Shown here piece by piece: positions 35,953 through 44,074 of a DNA stretch of 64,000 bases (position 1 is the stretch's first letter; the number at the start of each line of letters is the position of its first letter). The stretch comes from Raoultibacter phocaeensis (GTDB lineage: Bacteria > Actinomycetota > Coriobacteriia > Coriobacteriales > Eggerthellaceae), in assembly GCF_901411515.1 (NCBI RefSeq), contig NZ_CABDUX010000002.1, forward strand, positions 1,674,001 through 1,738,000, written 5' to 3'. A model generated the notes under the pieces. It worked only from the letters and a program-made list of their open reading frames with translations. It ran no database searches and was not told the DNA's origin. The translations under genes were made by a program, and so were the position numbers.

Positions 35953-36446
35953 GCGCGCTCCCACAGCCCCGACTTGCCGCCCTCTTTCTTAAGCAAGCGC
36001 ACATCCATGATCTCCATGCCGCGATCGACCGCCTTGCACATGTCGTAGATCGTGAGGCACGCCACGCTCGACGCGGTGAGCGCCTCCATCTCGATACCCG
36101 TCTTGCCCGTAACGCCGCAGGTCGCAAACACGTGAATGCCCACATGGCCATCTTCGCGCTCGCCTTCAAACACCGGCTCGAGATCGATCTTCGCCTTTGT
36201 GATGTTGAGCGGGTGGCACATGGGAATGAGCGCAGAGGTCTGCTTGGCTGCCATCACGCCTGCTACGCGGGCGCACGCGAGCACATCGCCTTTTGCAGCT
36301 TTGCCCTCGACGATAAGCGCAAGCGTTTCGGGATGCATCGCTATGAAGCCCTCGGCAACGGCGATCCGCTCGGTGTCGGCCTTCTGCGACACGTCGACCA
36401 TGCGCACCTCGCCCTTCTCGTCGATGTGCGTCAGCTCTTCGGTCAT
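35949..36446 (-). CDS. moaC: cyclic pyranopterin monophosphate synthase MoaC
   Basis: A 165-aa enzyme that converts the MoaA product to cyclic pyranopterin monophosphate, the first stable intermediate of molybdenum cofactor synthesis. [46 protein letters not shown] and [15 protein letters not shown] are diagnostic. It starts 2 bp after moaA and shares that operon. It is needed by the two molybdoenzymes in this window. Confidence 0.97.
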   Translation of the reverse strand: MTEELTHIDEKGEVRMVDVSQKADTERIAVAEGFIAMHPETLALIVEGKAAKGDVLACARVAGVMAAKQTSALIPMCHPLNITKAKIDLEPVFEGEREDGHVGIHVFATCGVTGKTGIEMEALTASSVACLTIYDMCKAVDRGMEIMDVRLLKKEGGKSGLWERA

Positions 36447-36448
36447 CG

Positions 36449-37450
36449 CTATCCTCCTATTTGGGACATGCCGCGTTCGGTGCCCACTTTGTCGTGATGG
36501 TCATCGGGTTTCGCGCCGAGCGCTTCGGCGAACACCGCCTTAGCCGCCGCCTCGTCGTTTTCGCGCAGCGCCTCGCGCAGATCGAACTCCACATCGGAGA
36601 ACAAACAGGGGCGGAGCTTGCCGTCGGCGGTCAGGCGCAAACGGTTGCACTCGGAGCAGAAGTGGCGCGAAAGCGGTGAGATGAACCCGACTGTGCCCAG
36701 TGCGTCCGCGAATGCGTAATAGCGCGCCGGTCCCCAACCCTCAGGGCGCGTGCCGCCGGCCGCAACGAGCGGCCCCATGCCCTCGGCTTGCGCGCGCGCA
36801 TCGATGATCTCGATGAGCTCTTCGGAGGGCACGACATCCTCTTTGCCCCACCCGCAACCCGTAGCGCCCGAGCTCTCGCCTACCGGCATGTACTCGATGA
36901 AGCGCACGTGAAGCGGGCGATCGATGGAAAGCTTCGCAAACGCAAGGTAGTCCTGGTTGAGACTGCGCACGGTGACCGCGTTGATCTTCACCGGATCGAA
37001 CCCGACCTCAAGCGCTGCCTCGATGCCCGCGAGCGTATCTTCGAGCCTGCCACGTCGTGTGATCATGGCGAACTGATCGGGATCGAGCGTGTCAAGCGAG
37101 ATGTTCACCCGCGAAAGCCCCGCATCCTTGAGTTCTTCGGCCATGCGCGGCAAGAGCACGCCGTTCGTGGTCATAGCGATATGCTCGATGCCGGGCGTGT
37201 TCTTGATGGACCGGATAAGGTCAACCACGCCTTTGCGCACAAGCGGCTCACCGCCCGTGAGGCGCACGCGGGTGATGCCCATCTGCGCGGCAACGCGCAC
37301 CGCCTGCTCGATCTCTTCGATGCGCAGGATATCCTCGTGCGACATCTGATCGACGCCCTCGTCGGGCATGCAGTATATGCAGCGCAGGTTGCACCGGTCG
37401 GTCAACGAGATGCGCAGATAATCGATGGTACGGCCATGCGAGTCCTTCAT
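36449..37450 (-). CDS. moaA: GTP 3',8-cyclase MoaA
   Basis: A 333-aa radical-SAM enzyme that starts molybdenum cofactor synthesis from GTP. The SAM cluster ligands are Cys20, 24, 27 (CNLRCIYC). The second cluster lies in [19 protein letters not shown], and the protein ends with the conserved Gly-Gly. A perfect TATAAT sits 30 bp upstream, so the leader is too short for a molybdenum-cofactor riboswitch. Confidence 0.97.
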   Translation of the reverse strand: MKDSHGRTIDYLRISLTDRCNLRCIYCMPDEGVDQMSHEDILRIEEIEQAVRVAAQMGITRVRLTGGEPLVRKGVVDLIRSIKNTPGIEHIAMTTNGVLLPRMAEELKDAGLSRVNISLDTLDPDQFAMITRRGRLEDTLAGIEAALEVGFDPVKINAVTVRSLNQDYLAFAKLSIDRPLHVRFIEYMPVGESSGATGCGWGKEDVVPSEELIEIIDARAQAEGMGPLVAAGGTRPEGWGPARYYAFADALGTVGFISPLSRHFCSECNRLRLTADGKLRPCLFSDVEFDLREALRENDEAAAKAVFAEALGAKPDDHHDKVGTERGMSQIGG

Positions 37451-37479
37451 GCCGATCGCCTCTCTTCTCAGTTGAGGAT

Positions 37480-37488
37480 ATTATAGCA
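37480..37488 (-). promoter_or_regulatory. moaA-moaC promoter (extended -10)
   Basis: TGCTATAAT on the minus strand; the -35 region is weak, as is common with an extended -10. Transcription would start about 25 nt before the moaA ATG. Confidence 0.7.
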
Positions 37489-37687
37489 ATCCTTGCGCGT
37501 AAAAGCTCGCTCAACCGCTCATGGATCGCAGTTTTTATCACGCTTCGTGCACATTCGTCCCGTTTCGTCATGCGAAGCGGGGCTTTTCGGCCCGCTCTGA
37601 AAGAACAGCGCAGCTCATCCGCTGCGATGAATGGGCTACAAGCAGTCACGCCGCCATCCGCCGCAGCCACGCGCCTCGGCGCCGCCC

Positions 37688-38800
37688 TCAGCGGCTTGCA
37701 AGATACAGCCTGTCCCGGGGAATGCGTATCAAAAGCTCGTCGCCTTCCTCGGGCAGTCCTCCCGGCGCGACAGAAAGCTTGTTCACCCGCCAGAACACGT
37801 GCTGATGAAGGTACTTCATATCGTCTTCGTCCGCCGAAACGGAAGGAGCCTCGGCCTCATCGCGGTCGAGGAACCCGAGCAGCACCGTGCGATCGAACCG
37901 TGAATCGCTCACCCGGTCGGCCCGTACGCGGAACACGTTTTCGCCCGGCTCTTCGGCACGCTCGAGGAAAAACGCGCGCACCCCAAGGCACTTGACGTCT
38001 TTCGGCACCGGCTGCTCGCACGCAAGCTCGATACCCCACTTGGGCAGATGCACGCGATGCTTTCCCGCGTACTCGGCAGGCGTCGCGTTCTTGCAGCCCG
38101 AAAGCTTGATGCCCGCCTGGCTTTGGGGGCGGTTCACCAGATCGTCTCCCGTACCCTCTTCGACGATGCTGCCGTCCTCGACCACCGCGATGCGGTCGCA
38201 GAAGCGCAGCGCCTCGTCGATATCATGACTCACGTAGAGAATCGTGCCGTCGTAGGCGTCGAACAGGCTCACGAGGTTCTGCTCGAGAACACCTTTGAGG
38301 TGCGCATCAAGCGCCGAGAACGGTTCGTCGAGCATGAGGATGCCGGGTTTCGCGGCGAGCATGCGCGCAAGCGCCACGCGCTGCTGCTGGCCGCCTGAAA
38401 GCTGTGCGGGGTAGCGCTTCTCAAAACCCGTGAGGCCGAAGCGCTTGAGCTCGCTTTGCACGATATCTGCGCGCTGCGCCTTCGCCGTATCCTTGCCGAT
38501 GCCCGCCGCCACGTTCTCGGCAACGGTGAGGTTCGGAAACAGCATGTAGCTCTGGAACAGAAGCGCGGTCTTGCGCTCTTGCGGCGTGAGGTTGATCTTC
38601 GCATTCGAATCGAAGAATACCGTCCCGTTCACGACGATTCGCCCCTCATCGGGCTTTTCGATACCGGCAATGCAGCGCAAGGTGAGGCTCTTGCCACAGC
38701 CCGACGCGCCGAGGAATCCGAGCGTCTCGTCCTCGGCCGCAAACGCCACATCGAGCTCGAAGCCCGAGAACCGCTTCTTGATGGCGACTTCGAGGCTCAT
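37688..38800 (-). CDS. modC: molybdate ABC transporter ATPase ModC
   Basis: A 370-aa ATPase that powers molybdate import. Walker A is GASGCGKS, signature LSGGQQQRVALAR, Walker B ILMLDEPFSALDAH, followed by the H-loop SHDIDEAL. The C-terminal ~130 residues form a MOP/TOBE-type oxyanion-binding region. The ATG overlaps the modB stop (ATGA). It is the last gene of modA-modB-modC. Confidence 0.93.
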   Translation of the reverse strand: MSLEVAIKKRFSGFELDVAFAAEDETLGFLGASGCGKSLTLRCIAGIEKPDEGRIVVNGTVFFDSNAKINLTPQERKTALLFQSYMLFPNLTVAENVAAGIGKDTAKAQRADIVQSELKRFGLTGFEKRYPAQLSGGQQQRVALARMLAAKPGILMLDEPFSALDAHLKGVLEQNLVSLFDAYDGTILYVSHDIDEALRFCDRIAVVEDGSIVEEGTGDDLVNRPQSQAGIKLSGCKNATPAEYAGKHRVHLPKWGIELACEQPVPKDVKCLGVRAFFLERAEEPGENVFRVRADRVSDSRFDRTVLLGFLDRDEAEAPSVSADEDDMKYLHQHVFWRVNKLSVAPGGLPEEGDELLIRIPRDRLYLASR

Positions 38801-40254
38801 TCGACCGTCTCCTTTCTATAGCGCGTCGTTCGCCTGCTCCACAGGTTGATGAACAGGATGACGACGAAGCTGAATATGAGGATGACAACCGTCCAGAACA
38901 AAGCCACGTCCATGTTGCCGCTCATCCACTCGAAGTAGATGGCGATCGGGATGGTGCGCGTGATGCCGACGTAGTTGCCGGCCAAAAACAACGTCGCGCC
39001 GAACTCGCCGAGAGCACGAGCGAACGCGAGCACCGTGCCCGCCGCGATCGAGCTCCAGGACAGGGGCAGCATGAGCTTGAAGAATATCTTCGCGTTCGAC
39101 CAGCCGAGCGTACGCGCCGCATCGAGCATGTTCGGATCGAGCCCCTCAAACGCTCCGCGGGCGCTGCGGTACATGAGCGGAAACGCCACCACGACCGCTG
39201 CGATGACCGTCGCCTGCCAGCTGAAGATGAGCGGAAAGCCTATGTCGATGAACCACTGGCCGAGTGCGGTATTGCGCCCGAGCGCAAGCAGCAGCAGAAA
39301 GCCGCACACGGTCGGCGGCAGCACCATCGGTATCGTGAAGATGGTGTCAAAGATATCCTGCGCGCGCTTCGATATCCGCAACGTGAAGTACGCGGCGGCC
39401 AAACCGAGTACGAAAATGAGCACGATGGCGGTACCGGTGGTCTTGAGCGTCACCCACAGAGGCGACAGATCGATGCCGTTCAGGAATCGGGCGAGCGAAT
39501 CGATACCCGTAACGGGCGGCGCGATGTCCACCGCATCGGGTGCTACGATTTTAAGGAAGTCGACGTGAGTCGGGCGCGCAAGCCCCTCTACCGCACTCGA
39601 CACGACGTCGCTGCCGTCTTCGCCCATGGCGGTGACGTAGTACTTTCCTTCCCCCACCTCAACGGCGAAGCTGTACACGACGCCTTCGACGGTCGCGGTC
39701 GGTTCGCTCGTGAAATGCCAGGGAACCGCATCGTCCATGACGATGCCGCCCGTGAGCGATACCTCGTCGAGCGCGAGGAAATAGTGCTTCAGAGCGTCTT
39801 TCGACGCGGGATCCTCTACATCGCAGAGCGCATGAGCCGCAGGCGGGATGTAGACGAGCACGTAGGTTTCCGTTGCGACGGCGACGGCGTAGTCAGCCGA
39901 GCTTCCCTGGTAGTAGCTGTAGCCGAGATAACGCCCGTCGAGCTCGCGGTTCGAGCCCTTCTGCGCCCGGCTGAAGCTGTCGACGGCAAACGTGGCTCCT
40001 TCGATAAGGGCGGCTTCACCTTCGTCCGAAACGACGACGTCATCGATGCGTGCAGCAGTTCCGCCCGAAGAAGAGCCTCCCTGAGCATCAAGGGAGGCCG
40101 CTTCGCCTTTCGAAACTTCCCCCGAGTCCGTCTGAGCGGCCAAAGCACCCCCGTCTTCCAGGGAAGGTTCGTCATCTGCGAACGCAAGGCCCGGCCAGAG
40201 CGCGGCGGATGCCAACGCGACGGCAATCGCGAGAACGCTCAAACGTTTTCCCAT
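38797..40254 (-). CDS. modB: molybdate ABC transporter permease ModB with exported N-terminal domain
   Basis: A 485-aa protein, about twice the usual ModB (~225 aa). Residues 1-26 form a signal peptide or anchor (MGKRLSVLAIAVALASA, ending near AFADDEP). Residues about 27-245 form an unrecognised extracytoplasmic region with a low-complexity start and a beta-rich body. The permease follows from about 265: LWVTLKTTGTAIVLIFVLGL, IFTIPMVLPPTVCGFLLLL, and the EAA-type loop ARTLGWSNAKIFFKLMLPLSW. Start at 40254 follows AAAGGA. It overlaps modC and lies 122 bp after modA. The extra domain could help capture substrate, but that is inference. Confidence 0.9.
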   Translation of the reverse strand: MGKRLSVLAIAVALASAALWPGLAFADDEPSLEDGGALAAQTDSGEVSKGEAASLDAQGGSSSGGTAARIDDVVVSDEGEAALIEGATFAVDSFSRAQKGSNRELDGRYLGYSYYQGSSADYAVAVATETYVLVYIPPAAHALCDVEDPASKDALKHYFLALDEVSLTGGIVMDDAVPWHFTSEPTATVEGVVYSFAVEVGEGKYYVTAMGEDGSDVVSSAVEGLARPTHVDFLKIVAPDAVDIAPPVTGIDSLARFLNGIDLSPLWVTLKTTGTAIVLIFVLGLAAAYFTLRISKRAQDIFDTIFTIPMVLPPTVCGFLLLLALGRNTALGQWFIDIGFPLIFSWQATVIAAVVVAFPLMYRSARGAFEGLDPNMLDAARTLGWSNAKIFFKLMLPLSWSSIAAGTVLAFARALGEFGATLFLAGNYVGITRTIPIAIYFEWMSGNMDVALFWTVVILIFSFVVILFINLWSRRTTRYRKETVE

Positions 40255-40376
40255 CCTGGTCCTTTCCCCAATACCGGCATCGCCGCTGAGCCAAGCGTAC
40301 AAACGGGGATGGAAAGCACTGCCTTCCATCCCCGTCGAAAAGCGCGTTGCGCTCAATCATACCGCGAATCCGCGGC

Positions 40377-41288
40377 TTATGCAGCTAGCTCGAAGCCCCA
40401 TTCTTGCCAAATCTTGATTGCGTCTTCATTGGAGAAGGCCCAATCGAGAAACGCCTGGGCGGCTTCGGAATTCGTAGACTCGGCGCAGATGGCAGCCGGG
40501 TAGATGATGTTCTTGTGCGTATCGGCGGGCACGGTGCCAACGATCTTCACGCCGCCGAAACGATACACGTCAGAGCTGTAGACCATGGCGAGATCGACAT
40601 CGCCCGAGTTTGCATACGAGCATACGTTGCCCACACTCGAACCCTGGGTCACCCTATCGGCGATCGGCGTGCCTTCGAACGTACCGCCCTTGCCCGTGGA
40701 GTCGGCGCCCGTCTTTCCGTCTGCATCGATGTAACAGGCAGGATCAGTGGTAGAGAGCGACTGTTTGGCGTAGTTTCCAGCGGGAACGTTATCGTCGCCC
40801 ACGGCCAGCTTGTATTCGCCGGTCGCGATGTCTGCAAGCGAGGATTTCTCGATATCGGATCCCTCGCCCGTCACGATCACGAGCTCGTTGGTGAACATAT
40901 CGAACCGGGTGTTCGGATCGACGTAGCCCTCATCGACCGCCGTATCCATGGTCCCCTTGGAAGCGGTGATGAGAATGTCGGCGTACGAGCCGGCGCCGAG
41001 CATCTCGTTCAACGTACCGGAGGCTTCGTACTGGGTATCGGCGAACGTGACGCCCTCATGGTCTTTCATGTAGAGGCTCTGAACCTCTTCCATCGCCTTG
41101 GAAAGCGAGTTCGCAGCGAAAATCTGGAGTTCGACGGGCTCTTGCGCGGGCTCGGTTTCGGGGGCCTGCGTGTTCTCTTCCTGCTTGGGCTCCTCGGCCG
41201 GCTGCGACGAGCAGCCCGCCAACGCAAACGCTCCGACGAGCGCGAACGAGAGGACGGCGACAAGCATGATGCGTACGTGTTTCTTCAT
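40377..41288 (-). CDS. modA: molybdate-binding lipoprotein ModA
   Basis: A 303-aa substrate-binding protein. A lipoprotein signal ends at Cys26 (LAGC), followed by an acidic Pro/Glu/Gln linker (27-52). The body has ELQIFAANSLSKAMEEV, QYEASGTLNEMLGAGSYADILITAS and DVDLAMVYSSDVYRF, the standard molybdate-site order. It captures molybdate outside the cell for ModB-ModC. First gene of the operon. Confidence 0.95.
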   Translation of the reverse strand: MKKHVRIMLVAVLSFALVGAFALAGCSSQPAEEPKQEENTQAPETEPAQEPVELQIFAANSLSKAMEEVQSLYMKDHEGVTFADTQYEASGTLNEMLGAGSYADILITASKGTMDTAVDEGYVDPNTRFDMFTNELVIVTGEGSDIEKSSLADIATGEYKLAVGDDNVPAGNYAKQSLSTTDPACYIDADGKTGADSTGKGGTFEGTPIADRVTQGSSVGNVCSYANSGDVDLAMVYSSDVYRFGGVKIVGTVPADTHKNIIYPAAICAESTNSEAAQAFLDWAFSNEDAIKIWQEWGFELAA

Positions 41289-41345
41289 GCGTTCCCTTCC
41301 TTGTTTCCTACAGACTACGCCGAACGCTCTGCCCGACGCAGTCCA

Positions 41346-41374
41346 ATATTATCCTTTATACAGTATATAGTCAA
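41346..41374 (-). promoter_or_regulatory. modA promoter with internal palindrome
   Basis: TTGACT (41369-41374) and TAATAT (41346-41351) are 17 bp apart on the minus strand. Between them lies TATACAGTATA (41357-41367), an inverted repeat well placed for a repressor. It does not match the E. coli ModE box. Confidence 0.65.
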
Positions 41375-41508
41375 CGACAATTCGACTGATTTGCGCATAA
41401 TTGCCTTCAGGAACCTGCACGCGGCGATACGCTGGGCCTGCTGGGGAATCGCCGCCTACCTGCCCCATATATAGCCATCGAGCGGCAAGTCTGCTTCCTT
41501 GGTCAACA

Positions 41509-41528
41509 ATCGTGCCATATGGCACGAT
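41509..41528. repeat. palindromic repeat, locus 2 copy A
   Basis: Perfect 20-bp palindrome ATCGTGCCATATGGCACGAT, followed by CTTGGCGAG. It recurs identically 125 bp on. It shares its centre and flank with the pair near 3.3 kb. Confidence 0.85.
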
Positions 41529-41633
41529 CTTGGCGAGACGCTAAGTCTATTCTCCATGAAGCATGCTTTTGATCTGCGGCTGCTTTCATCCTTCTTTGAG
41601 GTCGTCTCTACGCGGTGGGAAAATCGAGCAATA

Positions 41634-41653
41634 ATCGTGCCATATGGCACGAT
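41634..41653. repeat. palindromic repeat, locus 2 copy B
   Basis: Identical copy of the 20-bp palindrome, same CTTGG flank. No gene is supported between 41289 and 41791. Confidence 0.85.
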
Positions 41654-41791
41654 CTTGGGGGCGCTGCCGCGAGGCGAGGTTCGCGCGGGATCGGGAACGC
41701 TTCCGCAAAGCGAGGTTCACGCGGGAATCGGGGTGCACTGCCGCAAGGCGAGAGTACGCGATCGAAGGGGCGGTACGGGGATTCAGCACCC

Positions 41792-42076
41792 CTACAGCGG
41801 CCTGTCCACCCGCACATTGCAGGGTTGCCGCTCGCCGCCAGGCTGCTCGGTTTTGCCCTTGCGACACGGGTTGTAGCAGATCTCGCCGCAGATCGCACAC
41901 GTAATGGGCTCGGGCGTGGCGAGCTCGGTCAGATCGAAGCCGCATTTGGTGCACGGGTTGACCTCGGACATATGCTCGAGATCCACAGCATTGAACGCGC
42001 CGCATTCCGGACACTTGACCGGACGTTTCCTCGGTGGGCGGCAACCGCCGCATATCGGGTTGCAAGACCAGCACAT
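41792..42076 (-). CDS. small multi-zinc-ribbon protein
   Basis: A 94-aa Cys-rich protein: CWSCNPICGGC, CPECGAFNAV, NPCTKCGF and CAICGEICYNPC give five CxxC-like knuckles, enough for two or three zinc sites. The start at 42076 follows AAAGGGAG. There is no membrane segment. It may bind nucleic acid or protein, or buffer metal; no specific family is recognised. It lies downstream of the FKBP gene, separated by a 28-bp tandem repeat. Confidence 0.75.
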   Translation of the reverse strand: MCWSCNPICGGCRPPRKRPVKCPECGAFNAVDLEHMSEVNPCTKCGFDLTELATPEPITCAICGEICYNPCRKGKTEQPGGERQPCNVRVDRPL

Positions 42077-42152
42077 GGCGCTCCCTTTCACGGTTTTCTC
42101 GGACGTGCGAAGGCGAAGCGCACAGGCTTCGCCTTGATCGATGGTCGGCCGT

Positions 42153-42236
42153 GCACTTGTCACGCGGCCTCGCCAGCCGCACACTCGCCACGCGGCCTCG
42201 CTAGCCGCGCACTTGTCGCGCAGCCTTATCGGCCCG
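42153..42236. repeat. three 28-bp tandem repeats
   Basis: Units at 42153, 42181 and 42209, each GCAC(T/A)(T/C)G(T/C)C(A/G)CGC(G/A)GCCT followed by a variable end. They lie between the FKBP and zinc-ribbon genes; no CDS spans them convincingly. Confidence 0.65.
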
Positions 42237-42267
42237 CATTCGCATACGGATGCCGACAAAAGCGTCC

Positions 42268-42786
42268 TCAGCGGAAGTCGTCTCCCTGATCGCCGCCCAG
42301 AAGCTTCGACTGCTCCTTCAAGTGCGCCGCCTTCTCCGCCGCCGAAACAAAATTCTCGGGAGCATCCTCGATATCGAGCAGCTCAACCTCGAATATGAGG
42401 TCCTTCCCCGCAAGCGGGTGGTTGAGATCGAACGTAACCATGCCGCCTTCGATACCCAGCACGGTTGCGGGCGTAGGAGCTCCATCCTCTGCGCTCGAGA
42501 GCCAGATCCGTTTTCCGACGGCGATATCGTCAACGGGAATCTGCTCAAGCGGGATCTTCGTCGTATGGCCTTCGAGGTACTCGCCGTACGCCTCGTATTC
42601 GTCAACTGTAAAGGTCTTCTTCTCGCCGACCTCATTCATCTCAAGTACGGCCTTCTCGAAACCGTCGATGGCCGCGTCCATGCCGGTCTGGAACTTCATG
42701 GGCTTTTCTTGCGTGGCGAAACCGAATACGGTACCGTCATCGAGCTTGCCCGTATAGGTGAGCGTCACTGTTGATCCGATTTCCAT
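42268..42786 (-). CDS. SlyD-like FKBP-type peptidyl-prolyl isomerase
   Basis: A 172-aa cytoplasmic prolyl isomerase and chaperone. GSTVTLTYTGKLDDGTVF begins the FKBP fold, a flap insert domain follows (about 65-120), and NHPLAGKDLIFEVELLDI closes it, as in SlyD. The metal-binding His/Cys-rich tail of E. coli SlyD is missing; the C-terminus is short and acidic. SlyD proteins aid folding and metalloenzyme maturation. Confidence 0.9.
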   Translation of the reverse strand: MEIGSTVTLTYTGKLDDGTVFGFATQEKPMKFQTGMDAAIDGFEKAVLEMNEVGEKKTFTVDEYEAYGEYLEGHTTKIPLEQIPVDDIAVGKRIWLSSAEDGAPTPATVLGIEGGMVTFDLNHPLAGKDLIFEVELLDIEDAPENFVSAAEKAAHLKEQSKLLGGDQGDDFR

Positions 42787-42787
42787 G

Positions 42788-43141
42788 CTACGCCCCCCAT
42801 TTCAAAGCTTCGGCACCCCAGGGAGCGCCCGCAGGATTGAGCTTGCGCCGACGAGAAAGCTCGTCAGCGAACATAATGCAGTAGCGCAGCCCCTTGAGCG
42901 TAACGTACAGACACGCGATCTCGTGTTTGCCTCCGTGGTTGAACACATCGTAGGTCAAGTACTGGCGCTCGATCAGCGGCTCGTACACGGGATTCCCCTT
43001 CAATTTATCAAGCAAAAGGTTCACCGACTCCCGACCCAGCTCATCCTGTTTCAAAGATATGTTGTACAGAATGTTTTCCTGCTCAGGCGTCAAACGGCCC
43101 AGTTTTTCGATCTCGGCTTTGATGATGTCCTCAGTTCCCAT
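42788..43141 (-). CDS. conserved hypothetical protein
   Basis: A 117-aa soluble protein starting MGTEDIIKAEIEKLGRLTPEQ; an ATG two codons earlier (43147) is the alternative, both served by AAGGAGG. The N-terminal half is helical and the middle (YDVFNHGGKHEIACLYVTLKGL) strand-rich. I recognise no family. It ends 1 bp before the FKBP gene start, so they share an operon. Confidence 0.7.
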   Translation of the reverse strand: MGTEDIIKAEIEKLGRLTPEQENILYNISLKQDELGRESVNLLLDKLKGNPVYEPLIERQYLTYDVFNHGGKHEIACLYVTLKGLRYCIMFADELSRRRKLNPAGAPWGAEALKWGA

Positions 43142-43265
43142 AAGCATTTGCCTCCTTGTGCGATTCGGTATCCACGTTTCCCATGGTTGTCCTCGTTACC
43201 AATACGGTGCCGGTAAGGCTTTATCGCCAGTAAAGCGTTGCGGGCACCGCAGTGCTCTCCATTCC

Positions 43266-43307
43266 AAAAGAGGACTCACTTCGAGCTACAAGCGAGTCCT
43301 CTTTTTT
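43266..43307. terminator. bidirectional terminator
   Basis: AAAAGAGGACTC pairs with GAGTCCTCTTTT, with T-runs on both strands. It ends the second molybdoenzyme operon, whose last gene stops at 43336. Confidence 0.9.
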
Positions 43308-43335
43308 GCCTCTGCGCAAACGTATCGCCTAAAGC

Positions 43336-43605
43336 TTAGCTCACCGGCTTGATATCTTTAAAGCTGCCGCCGAGACCAAGCTCGCTCGCACCTTCGTTAC
43401 CCGTTCGCTTCGTCGAAGTGTAACCGCCCCAAGCGCGGGAGATGAACTTGTCCTTCACGAAGAAGATCTGCGCCTTCATGAGGTCGGATTTTTCGACTCC
43501 GCAAGCGGCCATAGCCTCTTCCTGGCTCTTGCCCTCAGCTAGAAGAGCGTTGAGCTTTTCAGCCGCCTCGGGAGCGTCGAGCTCCAAAAACTCGTCTCGA
43601 GTCAT
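43336..43605 (-). CDS. small third-cistron protein of second molybdoenzyme operon
   Basis: An 89-aa protein, the paralogue of the product of 85-300, with a longer C-terminus (Gly/Ser-rich, ending DIKPVS). Shared elements are MTRDEFLELD, LNALLAEGK, a helix-turn-helix-like EEAMAACGVEKSDLMKAQ, and FFVKDKF. A single Cys is present and no signal peptide. It is the last gene before a strong terminator. Conservation of this gene in both operons argues that it matters to the enzyme. The role is unknown; a subunit, assembly factor or regulator are options. Confidence 0.82.
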   Translation of the reverse strand: MTRDEFLELDAPEAAEKLNALLAEGKSQEEAMAACGVEKSDLMKAQIFFVKDKFISRAWGGYTSTKRTGNEGASELGLGGSFKDIKPVS

Positions 43606-43694
43606 AGTGTCCTCCTTTTCAGTCTCTCAACTCGGACGCCGTGGCCATCGGCCGGCAAGACCGATGACCACACCATCCATCTCTTATTGAAAAC

Positions 43695-44054
43695 CTACAG
43701 TTGGAACAGAACCATCGGGCGATCGAACTCCGCCATCTTAGCCTGCATGTCTTCCAGAGTGCCGTAGTACATGGACGCGGACTCTTCTACCTGGACAGCC
43801 AAGGGACGCTGGCCGGCTTTGTCGCCGCCCGTTCCCCAGTGCTCGGAGAAGATGGACGTCGGGCACGGAAGGTAGAACCATTCCCATGCGTCTCCGTCGT
43901 TGCCTTCGCCCTTCTTGAACGGGCCGATCTCGACTTCCTTGATACCGAACTGGTCGATCGGGAGCCCGAGCTCTTCTTTGCACGCGATCTCCGCGGCATG
44001 GTTGCCGGAGAAGTAGGTGTAATCGACGAGCAAAGCGTATTTCTGATCTGCCAT
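43695..44054 (-). CDS. cluster-less paralogue of the ferredoxin-type small subunit
   Basis: A 119-aa protein that aligns end to end with the Fe-S subunit at 320-667 (KYALLVDYTYFSGNHAAEIAC against FALLVDYKYCSGCHSCEVAC; both end in a Y-G-x-L-E-x-M-Q helix). Eight of the nine cluster cysteines are replaced: Cys14, 17, 20 by Phe, Asn, Ala, and Cys67, 70, 82, 86, 90 also lost. Only the equivalent of Cys24 remains. It cannot hold the two [4Fe-4S] clusters of its relative. The reading frame is intact and the gene keeps its place after the large subunit, so it is a diverged structural subunit, not a pseudogene. Confidence 0.85.
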   Translation of the reverse strand: MADQKYALLVDYTYFSGNHAAEIACKEELGLPIDQFGIKEVEIGPFKKGEGNDGDAWEWFYLPCPTSIFSEHWGTGGDKAGQRPLAVQVEESASMYYGTLEDMQAKMAEFDRPMVLFQL

Positions 44055-44074
44055 TTTATGCCACTTCCTTTCAG

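Noticed and set aside
37451-37687. Molybdenum-cofactor riboswitch before moaA
   Set aside because: The TATAAT box leaves a leader of only about 25 nt, too short for that aptamer.
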